A stretch of 64,000 nt of DNA from Fibrobacterota bacterium. GTDB lineage: Bacteria; Fibrobacterota; Chitinivibrionia; Chitinivibrionales; Chitinispirillaceae. Where the stretch lies: contig JAEWVR010000015.1 of assembly GCA_023459055.1 (NCBI GenBank), positions 1 through 64,000 of the forward strand. The letters are read 5' to 3'. Positions 33,595 to 43,291 of the stretch are shown one piece after another. A program made the position numbers and the translations under genes. Position 1 is the first letter of the stretch. Each line of letters begins with the position of its first letter. The notes under the pieces were generated by a model. It did no database searches. It saw nothing but the letters and a program-made list of their open reading frames with translations, and was not told the DNA's origin.

Positions 33595-34744
33595 AAAAGA
33601 GGAGTGCTGTGGATGCTCTGCATGTAAAAGCATCTGTCCCGTATCGGCAATACAGATGCTTCCTGATGATGAAGGCTTTCTTTATCCGTCAATTGATCAT
33701 AGTAAATGTATTAATTGCGGAAAATGCAAAAATATGTGTGCATTTCAAAACGGGTATGATACAGATAATAATCTGAAGGAACCACTGGTGTATGCTGTAC
33801 GACATAAGGATATTCATGAAGTTGCAACTAGTCGTTCCGGGGCCATGTTTATTGCTGTTTCCGATTATATCCTGCAAAATAATGGTGTTGTCTATGGCGT
33901 TGGATATACTGATCATTTTCGTGTAGTACATAAAAGAGCTACCACAAAAAATGAACGTAATGAATTTAAAGGTTCAAAGTATGTGCAGAGTGATATCAAT
34001 GGCACATTTGAACTTGTAAAAGAAGATTTGAAGAATGGTTTGATGGTTTTATTCAGTGGTACTCCATGTCAGACTGCAGGATTGTATTCATATTTGAAAA
34101 ATGTCAATAAAGAGAAATTGTTAGTTTGTGATATTGTCTGTCATGGCGTGCCAAGTCCTTTTATATGGCGGGACTATTTAGAGTATATCGAAAAGAAGTA
34201 TAAAGACAAGGTTATTGCAACCGATTTTAGAGATAAATCATCTGGCTGGGTATCACATGTAGAGTCTTTTGTTCTTGAAAAAAATAATAAAAAAATTAAA
34301 AGATCGACATTCACAGATCTTTTTTATAAACATATAATGTTACGCCCATCATGCGGTATTTGTAAATTTACAAATTTTAAACGACCTTCAGATATTACTT
34401 TAGCAGACTATTGGGGATGGGAAAAAATATCTTCTGATTTCAATAGTGATAATAAAGGGGTATCGTTAGTGTTGCTTAATTCTTTAAAAGGACAGGAATT
34501 TTTTCAGATAATTAAAAAAGATATTACTTCTATTCCAAGTAGTAAAGATAATTGTTTACAACATAATCTGCAGTACCCATCCAGGATTTCTCCATTAAGG
34601 GAACACTTCTGGAAAGACTATAAGAAAAATGGTTTTAAATGGGTTATAAAAAAGTATCATGATCATAAGTGGGTAATTAAAATTAGAAAAAAATGGGGAT
34701 TGGCAAAAGCAAAGCTTAAACGTGTAATAAGTTTACAATATTAA
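33578..34744 (+). CDS. FrhB-like iron-sulfur flavoprotein (F420H2 dehydrogenase beta-type), copy A
   Basis: 388 residues from the ATG at 33578, with GGGAG six bases upstream inside the flippase gene; longer upstream in-frame starts are rejected. Two N-terminal 4Fe-4S ferredoxin motifs (CCGCSACKSICP and CINCGKCKNMC) precede the FrhB N- and C-terminal domains: GSKYVQSDI, FSGTPCQTAGL, DIVCHGVPSP, and a late CGICKFTNFKRPSDITLADYWG. Members of this group in polysaccharide loci are uncharacterised; flavin-dependent redox of a sugar is a common guess. It is followed directly by a pyruvyl transferase. Confidence 0.85.
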   Translation: MVLFDKKEECCGCSACKSICPVSAIQMLPDDEGFLYPSIDHSKCINCGKCKNMCAFQNGYDTDNNLKEPLVYAVRHKDIHEVATSRSGAMFIAVSDYILQNNGVVYGVGYTDHFRVVHKRATTKNERNEFKGSKYVQSDINGTFELVKEDLKNGLMVLFSGTPCQTAGLYSYLKNVNKEKLLVCDIVCHGVPSPFIWRDYLEYIEKKYKDKVIATDFRDKSSGWVSHVESFVLEKNNKKIKRSTFTDLFYKHIMLRPSCGICKFTNFKRPSDITLADYWGWEKISSDFNSDNKGVSLVLLNSLKGQEFFQIIKKDITSIPSSKDNCLQHNLQYPSRISPLREHFWKDYKKNGFKWVIKKYHDHKWVIKIRKKWGLAKAKLKRVISLQY

Positions 34745-34854
34745 CATTGATGTTTGATAATACATAATTGAGAATTAAATCGAAAATTTACATAATCACC
34801 TATATACCTGTCCAGGTTGATAATTGTAACAGTGGCGAGTGAGGCTAAAGAAAA

Positions 34855-36006
34855 TTGAGCGTAGATTCACAACAAAAGAAAATCGCGATTATAACATTTC
34901 ACGATGCTAATAATTATGGCGCAATTCTACAAGCAATAGGATTGAAACGTTTTTTAGAACGTAATACTTGCGTTGTTGACTTTTTAAGTCTTTACTTAAG
35001 AAGGCCATTTAAAACAAGAGTAAGAGAATTGTTAAGATCGTTCAAACGATTCTTCAAATACAACACCTCTGAAAGTAAACACAATAAAACACTTAAAAAC
35101 CAATACAACAGCGTATTAAGTCAATATGTCGAGATGCATCTACCAACAATTAAAATGAGGACAATTTCCGAACTGCGTGTGATTTCGAAACGATATTCCT
35201 GCATTATTGTCGGTAGCGATCAGATATGGAATACTAATATGAGTCTTTTGTTGGGAGATTATTTTAAATTTTACTTTCTTGATGTTGAATTGTGTTGTAA
35301 GCGCATTAGCTATGCTGCAAGTTTTGGAGTATCAAATCAGTCTAATGAAAAACAAGTATTATTTACTCCATTGTTGAAACAATTTGATGCGATATCTGTT
35401 CGTGACGATTTCTCAAGAGATATCGTTGCGTCAAAAGGATGTAATTCTCCAGCAGTCGTTTGTGATCCAACACTGTTATTTGATTACTCGGACATTGTCG
35501 AAAAACCGGTAATATTCGATCAATTACCATCAAAGTACATATTTACATATTGTTTGAATAAAGAGAATGAATCAGATTATGTGGAAATACTTTCAAAATT
35601 GAAAAGTGAACTCGCGGTTCCTATTTTGTCTATAACTTCTTATGGACATACAAACTGGGAGCTTCCCGGGTGTGACAGTTACATTAGAACTGCAAATCCT
35701 GGAGAATGGATCTATTTACTTTCAAAATCACAATTTGTATTTACAGATTCTTTTCATGGAACAATTTTCTCTTTAAAGTATAAGCGACCATTTTTGTCAT
35801 ATTCTCATCAAACAACGAGAGGCGACAGAACAAAGGATCTTGCAAAACGGTATAAGTTCGAAAATCGTCTTGTTACAAGTGCTTCTTCCTTGAGCGAATT
35901 AATTAAAATTGGCAGCAAGGGTTTGGATTCTACATATTCGCTAATGAATGAGCACCAGAAAGTATCCATGGAATGGTTATTGATGTATGGAGTTAATGCT
36001 ATATGA
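34855..36006 (+). CDS. Polysaccharide pyruvyl transferase family protein, copy A
   Basis: 383 residues from a TTG start; GAGG is about ten bases upstream and no better start exists. The PS_pyruv_trans family pattern is present: ITFHDANNYGAILQA at the N-terminus, GSDQIWN near 124, SYAASFGV near 151 and DSFHGTIFSL near 300. Known members add a ketal pyruvate to exopolysaccharide sugars using phosphoenolpyruvate, giving acidic polymers; others act as glycosyltransferases. A cytoplasmic enzyme is expected. It ends in an ATGA overlap with the following GT2 gene, so the three genes are one transcriptional unit. Confidence 0.85.
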   Translation: MSVDSQQKKIAIITFHDANNYGAILQAIGLKRFLERNTCVVDFLSLYLRRPFKTRVRELLRSFKRFFKYNTSESKHNKTLKNQYNSVLSQYVEMHLPTIKMRTISELRVISKRYSCIIVGSDQIWNTNMSLLLGDYFKFYFLDVELCCKRISYAASFGVSNQSNEKQVLFTPLLKQFDAISVRDDFSRDIVASKGCNSPAVVCDPTLLFDYSDIVEKPVIFDQLPSKYIFTYCLNKENESDYVEILSKLKSELAVPILSITSYGHTNWELPGCDSYIRTANPGEWIYLLSKSQFVFTDSFHGTIFSLKYKRPFLSYSHQTTRGDRTKDLAKRYKFENRLVTSASSLSELIKIGSKGLDSTYSLMNEHQKVSMEWLLMYGVNAI

Positions 36007-36974
36007 TCAGTGTAATAATTCCAGTACACAATTCGGGTAAAACTTTTGAACGTTGTATTGAGAGTGTTGTACACCAAACTTACACTGATCTTGAAATCTT
36101 ATGCATTGAGAATGGATCATCTGATAATTCATGGTTACTTATACAAAAATACGAAAAGATTGATAATCGAGTAAAAGGATATAAGTTAATAAATGTTTCT
36201 TCTGTTTCTCAGGCAAGAAATAAAGGTTTATCTGAGGCTCAGGGTGAATATATTACTTTTTTGGATTCTGATGACTGGTTCGAGAAAAACTATCTTGAGT
36301 CTATGCTGGCATCAATGAAAGAATCTGATGCTGATCTTGTTGCTTCAAGGTGGATTCTATATCCATCTATGAAAATAATTGGATACGATGCGGATTGCAT
36401 AACCAATGGAAATAAAAAGTATTGGAGTTATGCTTTAATGAGCATGGTTTGGGGGAAATTATTCAAGGCATCTTTAGTAAAACTTATAGAATTTGATAAT
36501 GTCAAGATAGGGGAGGATGCAATATTTATATTGAAAGCCGCGATTCAATGCCAGCGTATACAATTCTTGTCAACACCGGGATACTACTATTTAAAGAATG
36601 AAGAATCAGTCACAAGTAAACTTACAACAAGTCCGGAATATATCTCTGAACTATTCCGATATCCAAAAATTGGATTGATTTATCTCAAGCATATTTCAGC
36701 TAAAAATGATGCAATAAATGCTTGGGCAGATAGATGTTATATGACTATATTTTATTGGAGCGGGAAAATAAAATCAAATGAAATATGGAATTTATGGGTA
36801 AATGAAATGTCTGTACTAATGAAGATTCTGCCACCAAACTCGTATCTATTCAAGATGCTTGAAATTGCTCATTTTAAAATCGATAATCAAAAATTTGTTT
36901 ACTTTTATTATAAATATTCTTTATTTAAAAAACGCCAGATCAATCGCATATGTAAATATTTTTGTTTACAATGA
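36003..36974 (+). CDS. GT2-family glycosyltransferase
   Basis: 323 residues. The GT-A fold is shown by ISVIIPVHNSGKTFERCIESVVHQTYTDLEILCIENGSSDNS, the LDSDDW metal-binding DxD region near residue 91, and the later GEDAIF segment. It transfers an activated sugar to the growing lipid-linked repeat unit; donor and acceptor cannot be read. The start overlaps the previous stop by four bases (ATGA), indicating coupled translation. No membrane segments are visible. Confidence 0.88.
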   Translation: MISVIIPVHNSGKTFERCIESVVHQTYTDLEILCIENGSSDNSWLLIQKYEKIDNRVKGYKLINVSSVSQARNKGLSEAQGEYITFLDSDDWFEKNYLESMLASMKESDADLVASRWILYPSMKIIGYDADCITNGNKKYWSYALMSMVWGKLFKASLVKLIEFDNVKIGEDAIFILKAAIQCQRIQFLSTPGYYYLKNEESVTSKLTTSPEYISELFRYPKIGLIYLKHISAKNDAINAWADRCYMTIFYWSGKIKSNEIWNLWVNEMSVLMKILPPNSYLFKMLEIAHFKIDNQKFVYFYYKYSLFKKRQINRICKYFCLQ

Positions 36975-37113
36975 GAATGTGTGTTTATGTTTTGCTTACA
37001 AAACTATTTTGATAAAATAAGGTCTTGAAAATGCATCCTTATGAAAAATTTTTTCTTTAATAATGTATTACACATATTGTGTAGATATTTTTCACATTAA
37101 TTGTTAGAAATAT

Positions 37114-38520
37114 ATGAATATAATTATTCCTGTAATAACAATTTGGGCGTTACTAATTATTGTACTTGCATTTATTAATGTCAAGTATTCTATATGGTTA
37201 TATATTGCATACTTGATTTTAGTTCCCAATCTGCAATTTAATGCATTCGGATTACAATTATCTTATAATTTAGTTAACATAGCAATAATTTGCTCATATA
37301 TATTTAAGTTTAGGATTTACAACCAGAATAGTAAAAAAGAAAAGACAGTTCTGGACTTTAGTGTTATCACGCCATTTCTATTTCTTTTTCTTTCCTTACT
37401 AATACTTTCCATATTTGCAGATACACTTCCATTTAAAGTGCAATTTGATAACATTCGTATTGCTTTTTTGAAAACTTGTATAGTCCCATTTGTGTTTTGG
37501 AATGTTGCAAAAAACGACCCAGAGTTTGTTTCAAATACCAAAAAAGTTCTGATAATTTCAATGACTATTGCTGGTATTTATGCACTTTATCTGATTAAGT
37601 TAAATGGTTCGAATCCATATACATCATTTTTAGCCAATTATTTTGGAAGCTCAGATATAGCTGAATTGTATACTGTTTTTAGTACTCGTTTGAGTTTCTC
37701 ATCAGCTGCAAAAATTCAGTCAACGATGATGCATCCAATGACTTATGCATTTGTTTTATGTTTTTTAATTTTAATAATAAGTAGAGATTTTTTAATAGCA
37801 CGAAAAAAAATATACTTACCAATTCTCTTGTTATTCGCTTTTAATTTGTTAATATCCGGGGTGCGCACAGGAATAGCAGCTTTAATTATTGGCTGTATAT
37901 ATATCATCATTGCAAGCAGAAAACTTAAATTGTTATTACTTGGAATAATAGTTGTCTCATTATTTTATTGTGTAATTAAATTAGATAGTGATGTGAATGC
38001 TATTTTTGCTTCAATGATAGATGTATCTGGAGACAAGTATGATATGCATGGGTCATCAATTCCTATGCGGTTAAACCAGTTGGATGGTACAATTGCTGAA
38101 ATTCAACAAAATGGTTTCTGGGCTGGTAAAGGCTATGGCTGGACAAATTATTATTTTAAAACATACGGCGTTCATCCGGTTATAGGTTGTTTTGAAAGCT
38201 TGATTTTTTATGCACTATTGAATAGTGGGGTGCTTGGTGCAATTTGCTGGAGCATTTTTTTCTTATTAATATTCAGAAGTAATAGGAAACATATAACATC
38301 AAAACAAGATGTTTTTCTCTTAGATGCTTATACGATTATTTATATATCTTATGCCATAGGCACTGGTGAATATGGTTATTTAGCTTTTTTTTCACTGTTT
38401 TACACTTTACTGTATGCTGATATATTTTCTAATAACAAATTAAGAGTGGATTATGATAAACAAGAAAGCACGGGTTATCGCCTTATATCTCCCCCAATTT
38501 CATCCAATACCGGAAAATGA
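37114..38520 (+). CDS. O-antigen polymerase/ligase-like membrane protein (Wzy-type)
   Basis: 468 residues with about 11 predicted membrane helices and a long extracytoplasmic loop after RTGIAALIIG. That loop (NQLDGTIAEIQQNGFWAGKGYGWTNYYF) resembles the O-antigen ligase/polymerase Wzy_C region. It would polymerise repeat units on the periplasmic side. Its last 68 bp overlap the next gene in another frame. The region is clearly more AT-rich than the locus start, as is common for Wzy. Confidence 0.8.
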   Translation: MNIIIPVITIWALLIIVLAFINVKYSIWLYIAYLILVPNLQFNAFGLQLSYNLVNIAIICSYIFKFRIYNQNSKKEKTVLDFSVITPFLFLFLSLLILSIFADTLPFKVQFDNIRIAFLKTCIVPFVFWNVAKNDPEFVSNTKKVLIISMTIAGIYALYLIKLNGSNPYTSFLANYFGSSDIAELYTVFSTRLSFSSAAKIQSTMMHPMTYAFVLCFLILIISRDFLIARKKIYLPILLLFAFNLLISGVRTGIAALIIGCIYIIIASRKLKLLLLGIIVVSLFYCVIKLDSDVNAIFASMIDVSGDKYDMHGSSIPMRLNQLDGTIAEIQQNGFWAGKGYGWTNYYFKTYGVHPVIGCFESLIFYALLNSGVLGAICWSIFFLLIFRSNRKHITSKQDVFLLDAYTIIYISYAIGTGEYGYLAFFSLFYTLLYADIFSNNKLRVDYDKQESTGYRLISPPISSNTGK

Positions 38521-39556
38521 CAAATGGTGGGGAAAAGGGTTTACTGAGTGGACAAATGTTGGGAATGCAAAACCACTATTCAAAGGGCATTACCAGCCAA
38601 GAATACCTGCAGATTTGGGGTATTATGATTTACGATTACCTGAAATCAGAGAGGCACAGGCTGAATTGGCCAGAGATGCAGGAGTAGAAGGTTTTATGTA
38701 CTGGCATTACTGGTTTGGGAATGAGAAATTGCTTCTTGAAAAGCCCTTTCAGGAAGTACTTAAAAGTGGAAAACCTGATTTCCCTTTTTGTCTTGCTTGG
38801 GCCAACCATAGTTGGGAAAATAAAACCTGGAATCCTGATGCACAAAAAAAGAAATCGCAAATGTTAATAGAACAGGCATATCCTGGAATGCATGATTATA
38901 TTGCCCATTTTAACTATGTATTACCTGCTTTTAGAGATAAAAGATATATTTGCATTGATGAAAAACCGGTTTTCTATATTTATTCCCCAAACAGCATTCC
39001 TGATTGCAAATTGTTTATTGACACCTGGCAGGAATTAGCCCAAAAAGAAGGCTTTAATGGTATTCATTTTATTGGTAAAATGGATACCTGGTTAAGAGAT
39101 TACGACAAGTTAAAAAATATGGGATTTAATGCCATAAATACTATTACCAACTGGCATGCTCAATGTAAAATTACTGGTAAATTGTCTAGTAGAATAATAA
39201 TTAATCTTAAAAAGTATTTAAAAATTGACATAATGCAAATTTATAACTATGCAGACATTATAAAACATTTATCAATTGAGCTTGATCGAAAGGAAGATGT
39301 CTATCCAACGATTATACCCCAATTTGATCATTCGCCACGTTCTAAAAAATTTGGTATAATTTACCATGGAAGTACACCAGAGCTTTTCAGACAACATGTG
39401 CATAATGTTGTTTCAACAGTTTCCACAAAAATGCCAGAAAACAGAGTTGTAATTTTACGATCCTGGAATGAATGGGCTGAGGGAAACTATGTAGAGCCAG
39501 ATTTGGTATTTGGGAATGGTTACTTAAATGCGTTAAAAAAAGAACTTACACTATGA
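38453..39556 (+). CDS. WbsX-type protein (GH99-like domain)
   Basis: 367 residues with the WbsX/GH99-like signature RVIALYLPQFHPIPENDKWWG, then FTEWTNV, GHYQPRIPADLGYYD, FMYWHYWFG, and a C-terminal SWNEWAEGNY. Such proteins are common in O-antigen and exopolysaccharide loci and are annotated as glycosyltransferases or lipopolysaccharide synthesis proteins; the fold resembles family 99 endo-glycosidases. The biochemical role in the repeat unit is not established. The ATG lies 68 bp inside the upstream polymerase gene, with GTGGA nearby. Confidence 0.85.
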   Translation: MINKKARVIALYLPQFHPIPENDKWWGKGFTEWTNVGNAKPLFKGHYQPRIPADLGYYDLRLPEIREAQAELARDAGVEGFMYWHYWFGNEKLLLEKPFQEVLKSGKPDFPFCLAWANHSWENKTWNPDAQKKKSQMLIEQAYPGMHDYIAHFNYVLPAFRDKRYICIDEKPVFYIYSPNSIPDCKLFIDTWQELAQKEGFNGIHFIGKMDTWLRDYDKLKNMGFNAINTITNWHAQCKITGKLSSRIIINLKKYLKIDIMQIYNYADIIKHLSIELDRKEDVYPTIIPQFDHSPRSKKFGIIYHGSTPELFRQHVHNVVSTVSTKMPENRVVILRSWNEWAEGNYVEPDLVFGNGYLNALKKELTL

Positions 39557-39644
39557 AAATTTGGTTTTAAAAATGTGGGTGTATGCCCATGTATTTATTC
39601 TATTTCACACAAACAGACATTATTATTATATCAGAGATAACTAT

Positions 39645-40763
39645 ATGAAAAAAACAATAAACTGGGTTACTTCCGATAACTTTTTGGATACAAATGTACA
39701 AATCGTACCTAAAATTGCAGAAAAATTTAATATAAGATGGTTTGTAATTTTTACAAAAACAAAGAATCAAAAATATTCGCAGTATGATATTGAAAATATC
39801 TGTTCTGGTAAATCCATTGACTTAAAATTTTATTATCTTCCACATAGACTTAGATCATTAAATTCCTGTTGTAAATTTATTAAATTGATAAATGAAGTAA
39901 GGGGTTTAGATTGTGACATAATATATGGTAATGTTAGTCAATCGTGTTTTTATTATCATATTATTGCTATGTTATTTCTAAATAAAAATAAATATATATG
40001 TGCTATTCACGATGTTGTCATGCATAGTAACATCGTAAATGGTTTCTGGGTATCAATAGTTAATAAATTGATATTCAAACATTTTGTTAACTTTCAATTG
40101 TTTTCAAGGAGTCAAAAAGAGTTTGCAGATCTCCGTAATTCTAAGATAAATACTTTTTATATCAATTTGAGTCTATTCGATTTTGGCAGACCAAAAATAA
40201 GTACTAATAAAAATGATAAAACTACATTTTTGTTTTTTGGTCAAATTAGAAGACACAAAGGATTGGAGTACTTAATTCAGGCTGGAAATCTGCTATATAA
40301 AAAAGCACCAAACAAATTTATTATTAAAATCGCAGGACAATGTGATGACTGGAATTTTTACGAGTCAAAAATCGTACATAAAAATGCATTTGATTTAAGA
40401 ATCGGCTATATCAAAAGTGAAGAAGTACCTGGTTTATTTGGAAGTGCTGATTTTCTGGTGCTACCATATTTAGATGTTACACAAAGTGGACCGCTTATGA
40501 TTGCATTTAATTATGGCGTTCCGGTAATTGCATCAGATTTACCTGGTTTTAGAGATTATTCTGAGGGGGTTAGCAATTTTTTCAGGCCTGGAGATATTGA
40601 CGAGTTGTATAATGTTTTAATAAATGCAGTAAATATTGATAGGGAAAATTACTTAAAAATAAAGCAAACCATTGAACTAAATGTCAAAGGCAATTTTACA
40701 CCAGATTCAGTAGCTAAAAAATATATAAAAGTATTCAGTGAATTTACAAACGGTTGTTCATGA
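39645..40763 (+). CDS. GT4-family glycosyltransferase
   Basis: The ATG at 39645 is preferred because MKKTINWVTSDNF opens a normal N-terminus and an AGAGA-like site precedes it, giving 372 residues; the earlier in-frame start adds an atypical 28 residues. The C-terminal GT-B domain has TTFLFFGQIRRHKGLEYLIQA, GSADFLVLPYLDVTQSGPLMIAFNYGVPVIASDLPG and the usual Glu/Gly donor site. It is the last gene of the plus arm and converges on the minus arm with a 6-bp stop overlap. AT-rich. Confidence 0.83.
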   Translation: MKKTINWVTSDNFLDTNVQIVPKIAEKFNIRWFVIFTKTKNQKYSQYDIENICSGKSIDLKFYYLPHRLRSLNSCCKFIKLINEVRGLDCDIIYGNVSQSCFYYHIIAMLFLNKNKYICAIHDVVMHSNIVNGFWVSIVNKLIFKHFVNFQLFSRSQKEFADLRNSKINTFYINLSLFDFGRPKISTNKNDKTTFLFFGQIRRHKGLEYLIQAGNLLYKKAPNKFIIKIAGQCDDWNFYESKIVHKNAFDLRIGYIKSEEVPGLFGSADFLVLPYLDVTQSGPLMIAFNYGVPVIASDLPGFRDYSEGVSNFFRPGDIDELYNVLINAVNIDRENYLKIKQTIELNVKGNFTPDSVAKKYIKVFSEFTNGCS

Positions 40764-41963
40764 TCTTTTGGCAAAATTTTTTAGGTTTTTAACTAATGCT
40801 AAAATACCGAATCTAAATAACAATGGCTTGGCGCTTTCCCATAACTTGTCAATTTTAGTAACCTGGATAAACTTTAACACTTCTTGCTCGAGATCTTCCA
40901 CGCCAGCATTTAACACTGACGATAAAAACACATCCCTTTTGGGAGATTTTTGCACAGTATTACTTATCATAACTCCATCGTGTTTTATTGCTTCTTTTAC
41001 ATCAATGGGGTAATAAGCAAGTTGTGGTTTAATTTCCTCAAATATATTTAAACCAGTTTTTGATTGAAGGAATACGTTTGTATAACCCTTATCATCATCT
41101 TTCAAGCCGTCAACTAACTTGGATGCGTGCCAGGCATCAAATATGGTAATGTCGCTATCGCGCTGAAAAGTTTTAAAATTACACTGGTAGCAGGATGGAC
41201 GGGAGCAAACATTCTGGAAAAAGCTTTTTGTAAATAAATCTACTTTATTACATCCTGAATATACTTTACCACTCTCAAATTCAATTCTCATGGTATTGCT
41301 GTGATAACCAAATGTTTTATTTCTGAAGACTACATTTCGTACTTTTGATTTATTACGGTATTCAAGGTATTTAATATATCTTTCCCATAGTAATGGTGAT
41401 GGTGTACCACGGCATACGAGGTCAACTATTACTAGCTTTTCATACTTTCGTTTTAAAAAGTTGACTAACCCTGAAGCTTGACATGGCGTTCCACTGAAAC
41501 AGACCCATTTGCCTTCTTTCAGATACTTCTTAACTTTACTGAATGATTTCCCTAAATCACTTTGTACATACTTTGATCCTCTGAATTTTGAGACATCTTC
41601 CATTGTTGTTGCAGATGTATGTCTAACATTCCAATTTTCATTGAAAGATGCACCAAATACAACTCCACCCTTATTTATTACATATTGAGCGATTGGGGTA
41701 AATGCTCCCCCGGATGTGCTTGTGTTCAGAATTTCGGGAGATTTAACTCTGCAGAGATATGCTGTCGGTAGACCAGAAATCTGTATTTTTTTCAATATTG
41801 GGCATACTTCTGCACACAATCCACATTTAGTACAGGTGGCATGGTTTACAATTGGATAGAGAAAGCCTTCGTTGTCTGGTAACATATCAATGCAGTGGTT
41901 AGGACATATATTTGCACATGCAGTACATCCGCAACAATCTTCTTTGTTATTTAATTGAATCAT
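40758..41963 (-). CDS. FrhB-like iron-sulfur flavoprotein, copy B
   Basis: The ATG at 41963 (GGA seven bases upstream) is preferred over the TTG twelve bases earlier, giving 401 residues. The N-terminal motifs CCGCTACANICP and CTKCGLCAEVCP bind two 4Fe-4S clusters. FrhB blocks GSKYVQSDL, FSGTPCQASGL, DLVCRGTPSP and CYQCNFKTFQRDSDITIFDAWH follow. It resembles copies A and C over the whole length. It is the last gene of the minus arm and follows pyruvyl transferase B by about 50 bp, the reverse order of pair A. Confidence 0.85.
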   Translation of the reverse strand: MIQLNNKEDCCGCTACANICPNHCIDMLPDNEGFLYPIVNHATCTKCGLCAEVCPILKKIQISGLPTAYLCRVKSPEILNTSTSGGAFTPIAQYVINKGGVVFGASFNENWNVRHTSATTMEDVSKFRGSKYVQSDLGKSFSKVKKYLKEGKWVCFSGTPCQASGLVNFLKRKYEKLVIVDLVCRGTPSPLLWERYIKYLEYRNKSKVRNVVFRNKTFGYHSNTMRIEFESGKVYSGCNKVDLFTKSFFQNVCSRPSCYQCNFKTFQRDSDITIFDAWHASKLVDGLKDDDKGYTNVFLQSKTGLNIFEEIKPQLAYYPIDVKEAIKHDGVMISNTVQKSPKRDVFLSSVLNAGVEDLEQEVLKFIQVTKIDKLWESAKPLLFRFGILALVKNLKNFAKRS

Positions 41964-42015
41964 ATCCGTGTCCAAATGATGGAGTCAATAGGTTACATTA
42001 GCTTAGTTAATTGTT

Positions 42016-43194
42016 TTATAGTAAAGTATTGAAAGCATCTTCTAAATATTTCTTTGAAAAATCGCGCATGTTAGAAAGATGAGTATCAACTTTTTGATAG
42101 TCAATCGAAGCAACCATGTCCGTATAGATATTACCGGAAAACCGTCTCTCTTGTAATCCTAAGTTGTTGCACAAAGAATCAATTCTGGTGTTTTTTGAAG
42201 CACCATACGATTCTTTGTAACGATTAAAGACCACAAAGTTTTTTTTAAATAATATTGAAAAAACAGTGCCGTGAAATGAATCTGTGCAAACAAACTCTGC
42301 ATTACGAATCAAACTTACAAATTCAGCTGGTCCTGCATTTTTTGCTGCTATATCCCCGAATTTAAGATCCGGAGCTAAAAACTGGGGGATAGAAATAATC
42401 TTTAAACCTGTACGATCTTTAAGGTTCACGACTTCTGCTCTTGCTTTTTCATCAGGACCGAGAATATACGAAAGAATATATTTTCCCTTAGTAAACGGTT
42501 CACATGGGAGCATTTCATTCCATTGTTCTCCAGTAAAATGCAATGTAGGATCAATAACAACCGGAACACTTCTTCCCGTCAGTTCTTTAACAATGTGAGA
42601 ACCACTGGTTTCCCTGCAACTAATAAACTGTATACGCTGTAAATAATCTCTTGTTCGTCTTCGTTGATACCAAGGTATCTGCTTAACACCAAAGCTGGAG
42701 GCGTAAGAAATTTTTAATTTGTCTTTATCAGCAAACATAAGATTGTAAAAATTTGTCGGCAGACCAGCAGGTGTCCATAATTGATCGCTTCCCGTGAAAA
42801 ATGCGCAGTACTTTTTACTATTTGCGACTAATGAATCAAATCCTGTGTAAACCGTTGTTGGAGCAGTAAAATATTGCTGCCTAAATTTATCGAATGCAGT
42901 CTTTCGCTGTTGGGCAACATCTTTTAGTTCAGGGTGTTTTTTTAAAAATGACTTTTTCCTATATTCAGCGTATTTATCTTCCCATATAACATGGTTAAAT
43001 AAACGTGGAATACTTTTTAAAATAAATTTTGGAGTATACTTCTTTCTATATTCCATCAACTCATATTTTATTCCATACTGACTAAGGATCATCTGTGTCG
43101 CATAGGACTGTAGCATACTACCATAATTATTATTACGAAGTTCAATGCAAACACCAAGTGTTCCATCTTTAAAATAGCCATTAATTTTTTGCAT
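42016..43194 (-). CDS. Polysaccharide pyruvyl transferase family protein, copy B
   Basis: The ATG at 43194 is chosen because GGGAG lies eight bases upstream, giving 392 residues; earlier in-frame starts at 43224 and 43209 lack a site. Family motifs: LRNNNYGSMLQSYATQ near the start, FTGSDQLWTPAGLP, ISYASSFGVKQIP, and CTDSFHGTVFSI at ~300. It is the probable donor of ketal pyruvate to a repeat-unit sugar, or a related transfer. It pairs with the downstream FrhB-like gene. Confidence 0.85.
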   Translation of the reverse strand: MQKINGYFKDGTLGVCIELRNNNYGSMLQSYATQMILSQYGIKYELMEYRKKYTPKFILKSIPRLFNHVIWEDKYAEYRKKSFLKKHPELKDVAQQRKTAFDKFRQQYFTAPTTVYTGFDSLVANSKKYCAFFTGSDQLWTPAGLPTNFYNLMFADKDKLKISYASSFGVKQIPWYQRRRTRDYLQRIQFISCRETSGSHIVKELTGRSVPVVIDPTLHFTGEQWNEMLPCEPFTKGKYILSYILGPDEKARAEVVNLKDRTGLKIISIPQFLAPDLKFGDIAAKNAGPAEFVSLIRNAEFVCTDSFHGTVFSILFKKNFVVFNRYKESYGASKNTRIDSLCNNLGLQERRFSGNIYTDMVASIDYQKVDTHLSNMRDFSKKYLEDAFNTLL

Positions 43195-43291
43195 TAATTT
43201 AGCTCCCATAAGTGCATCAATCAATCATCTTGAAAAATGTATTTAAATAAACAACATTATTGTTGTCTGAGTACAAATGATTAAGCATTGT

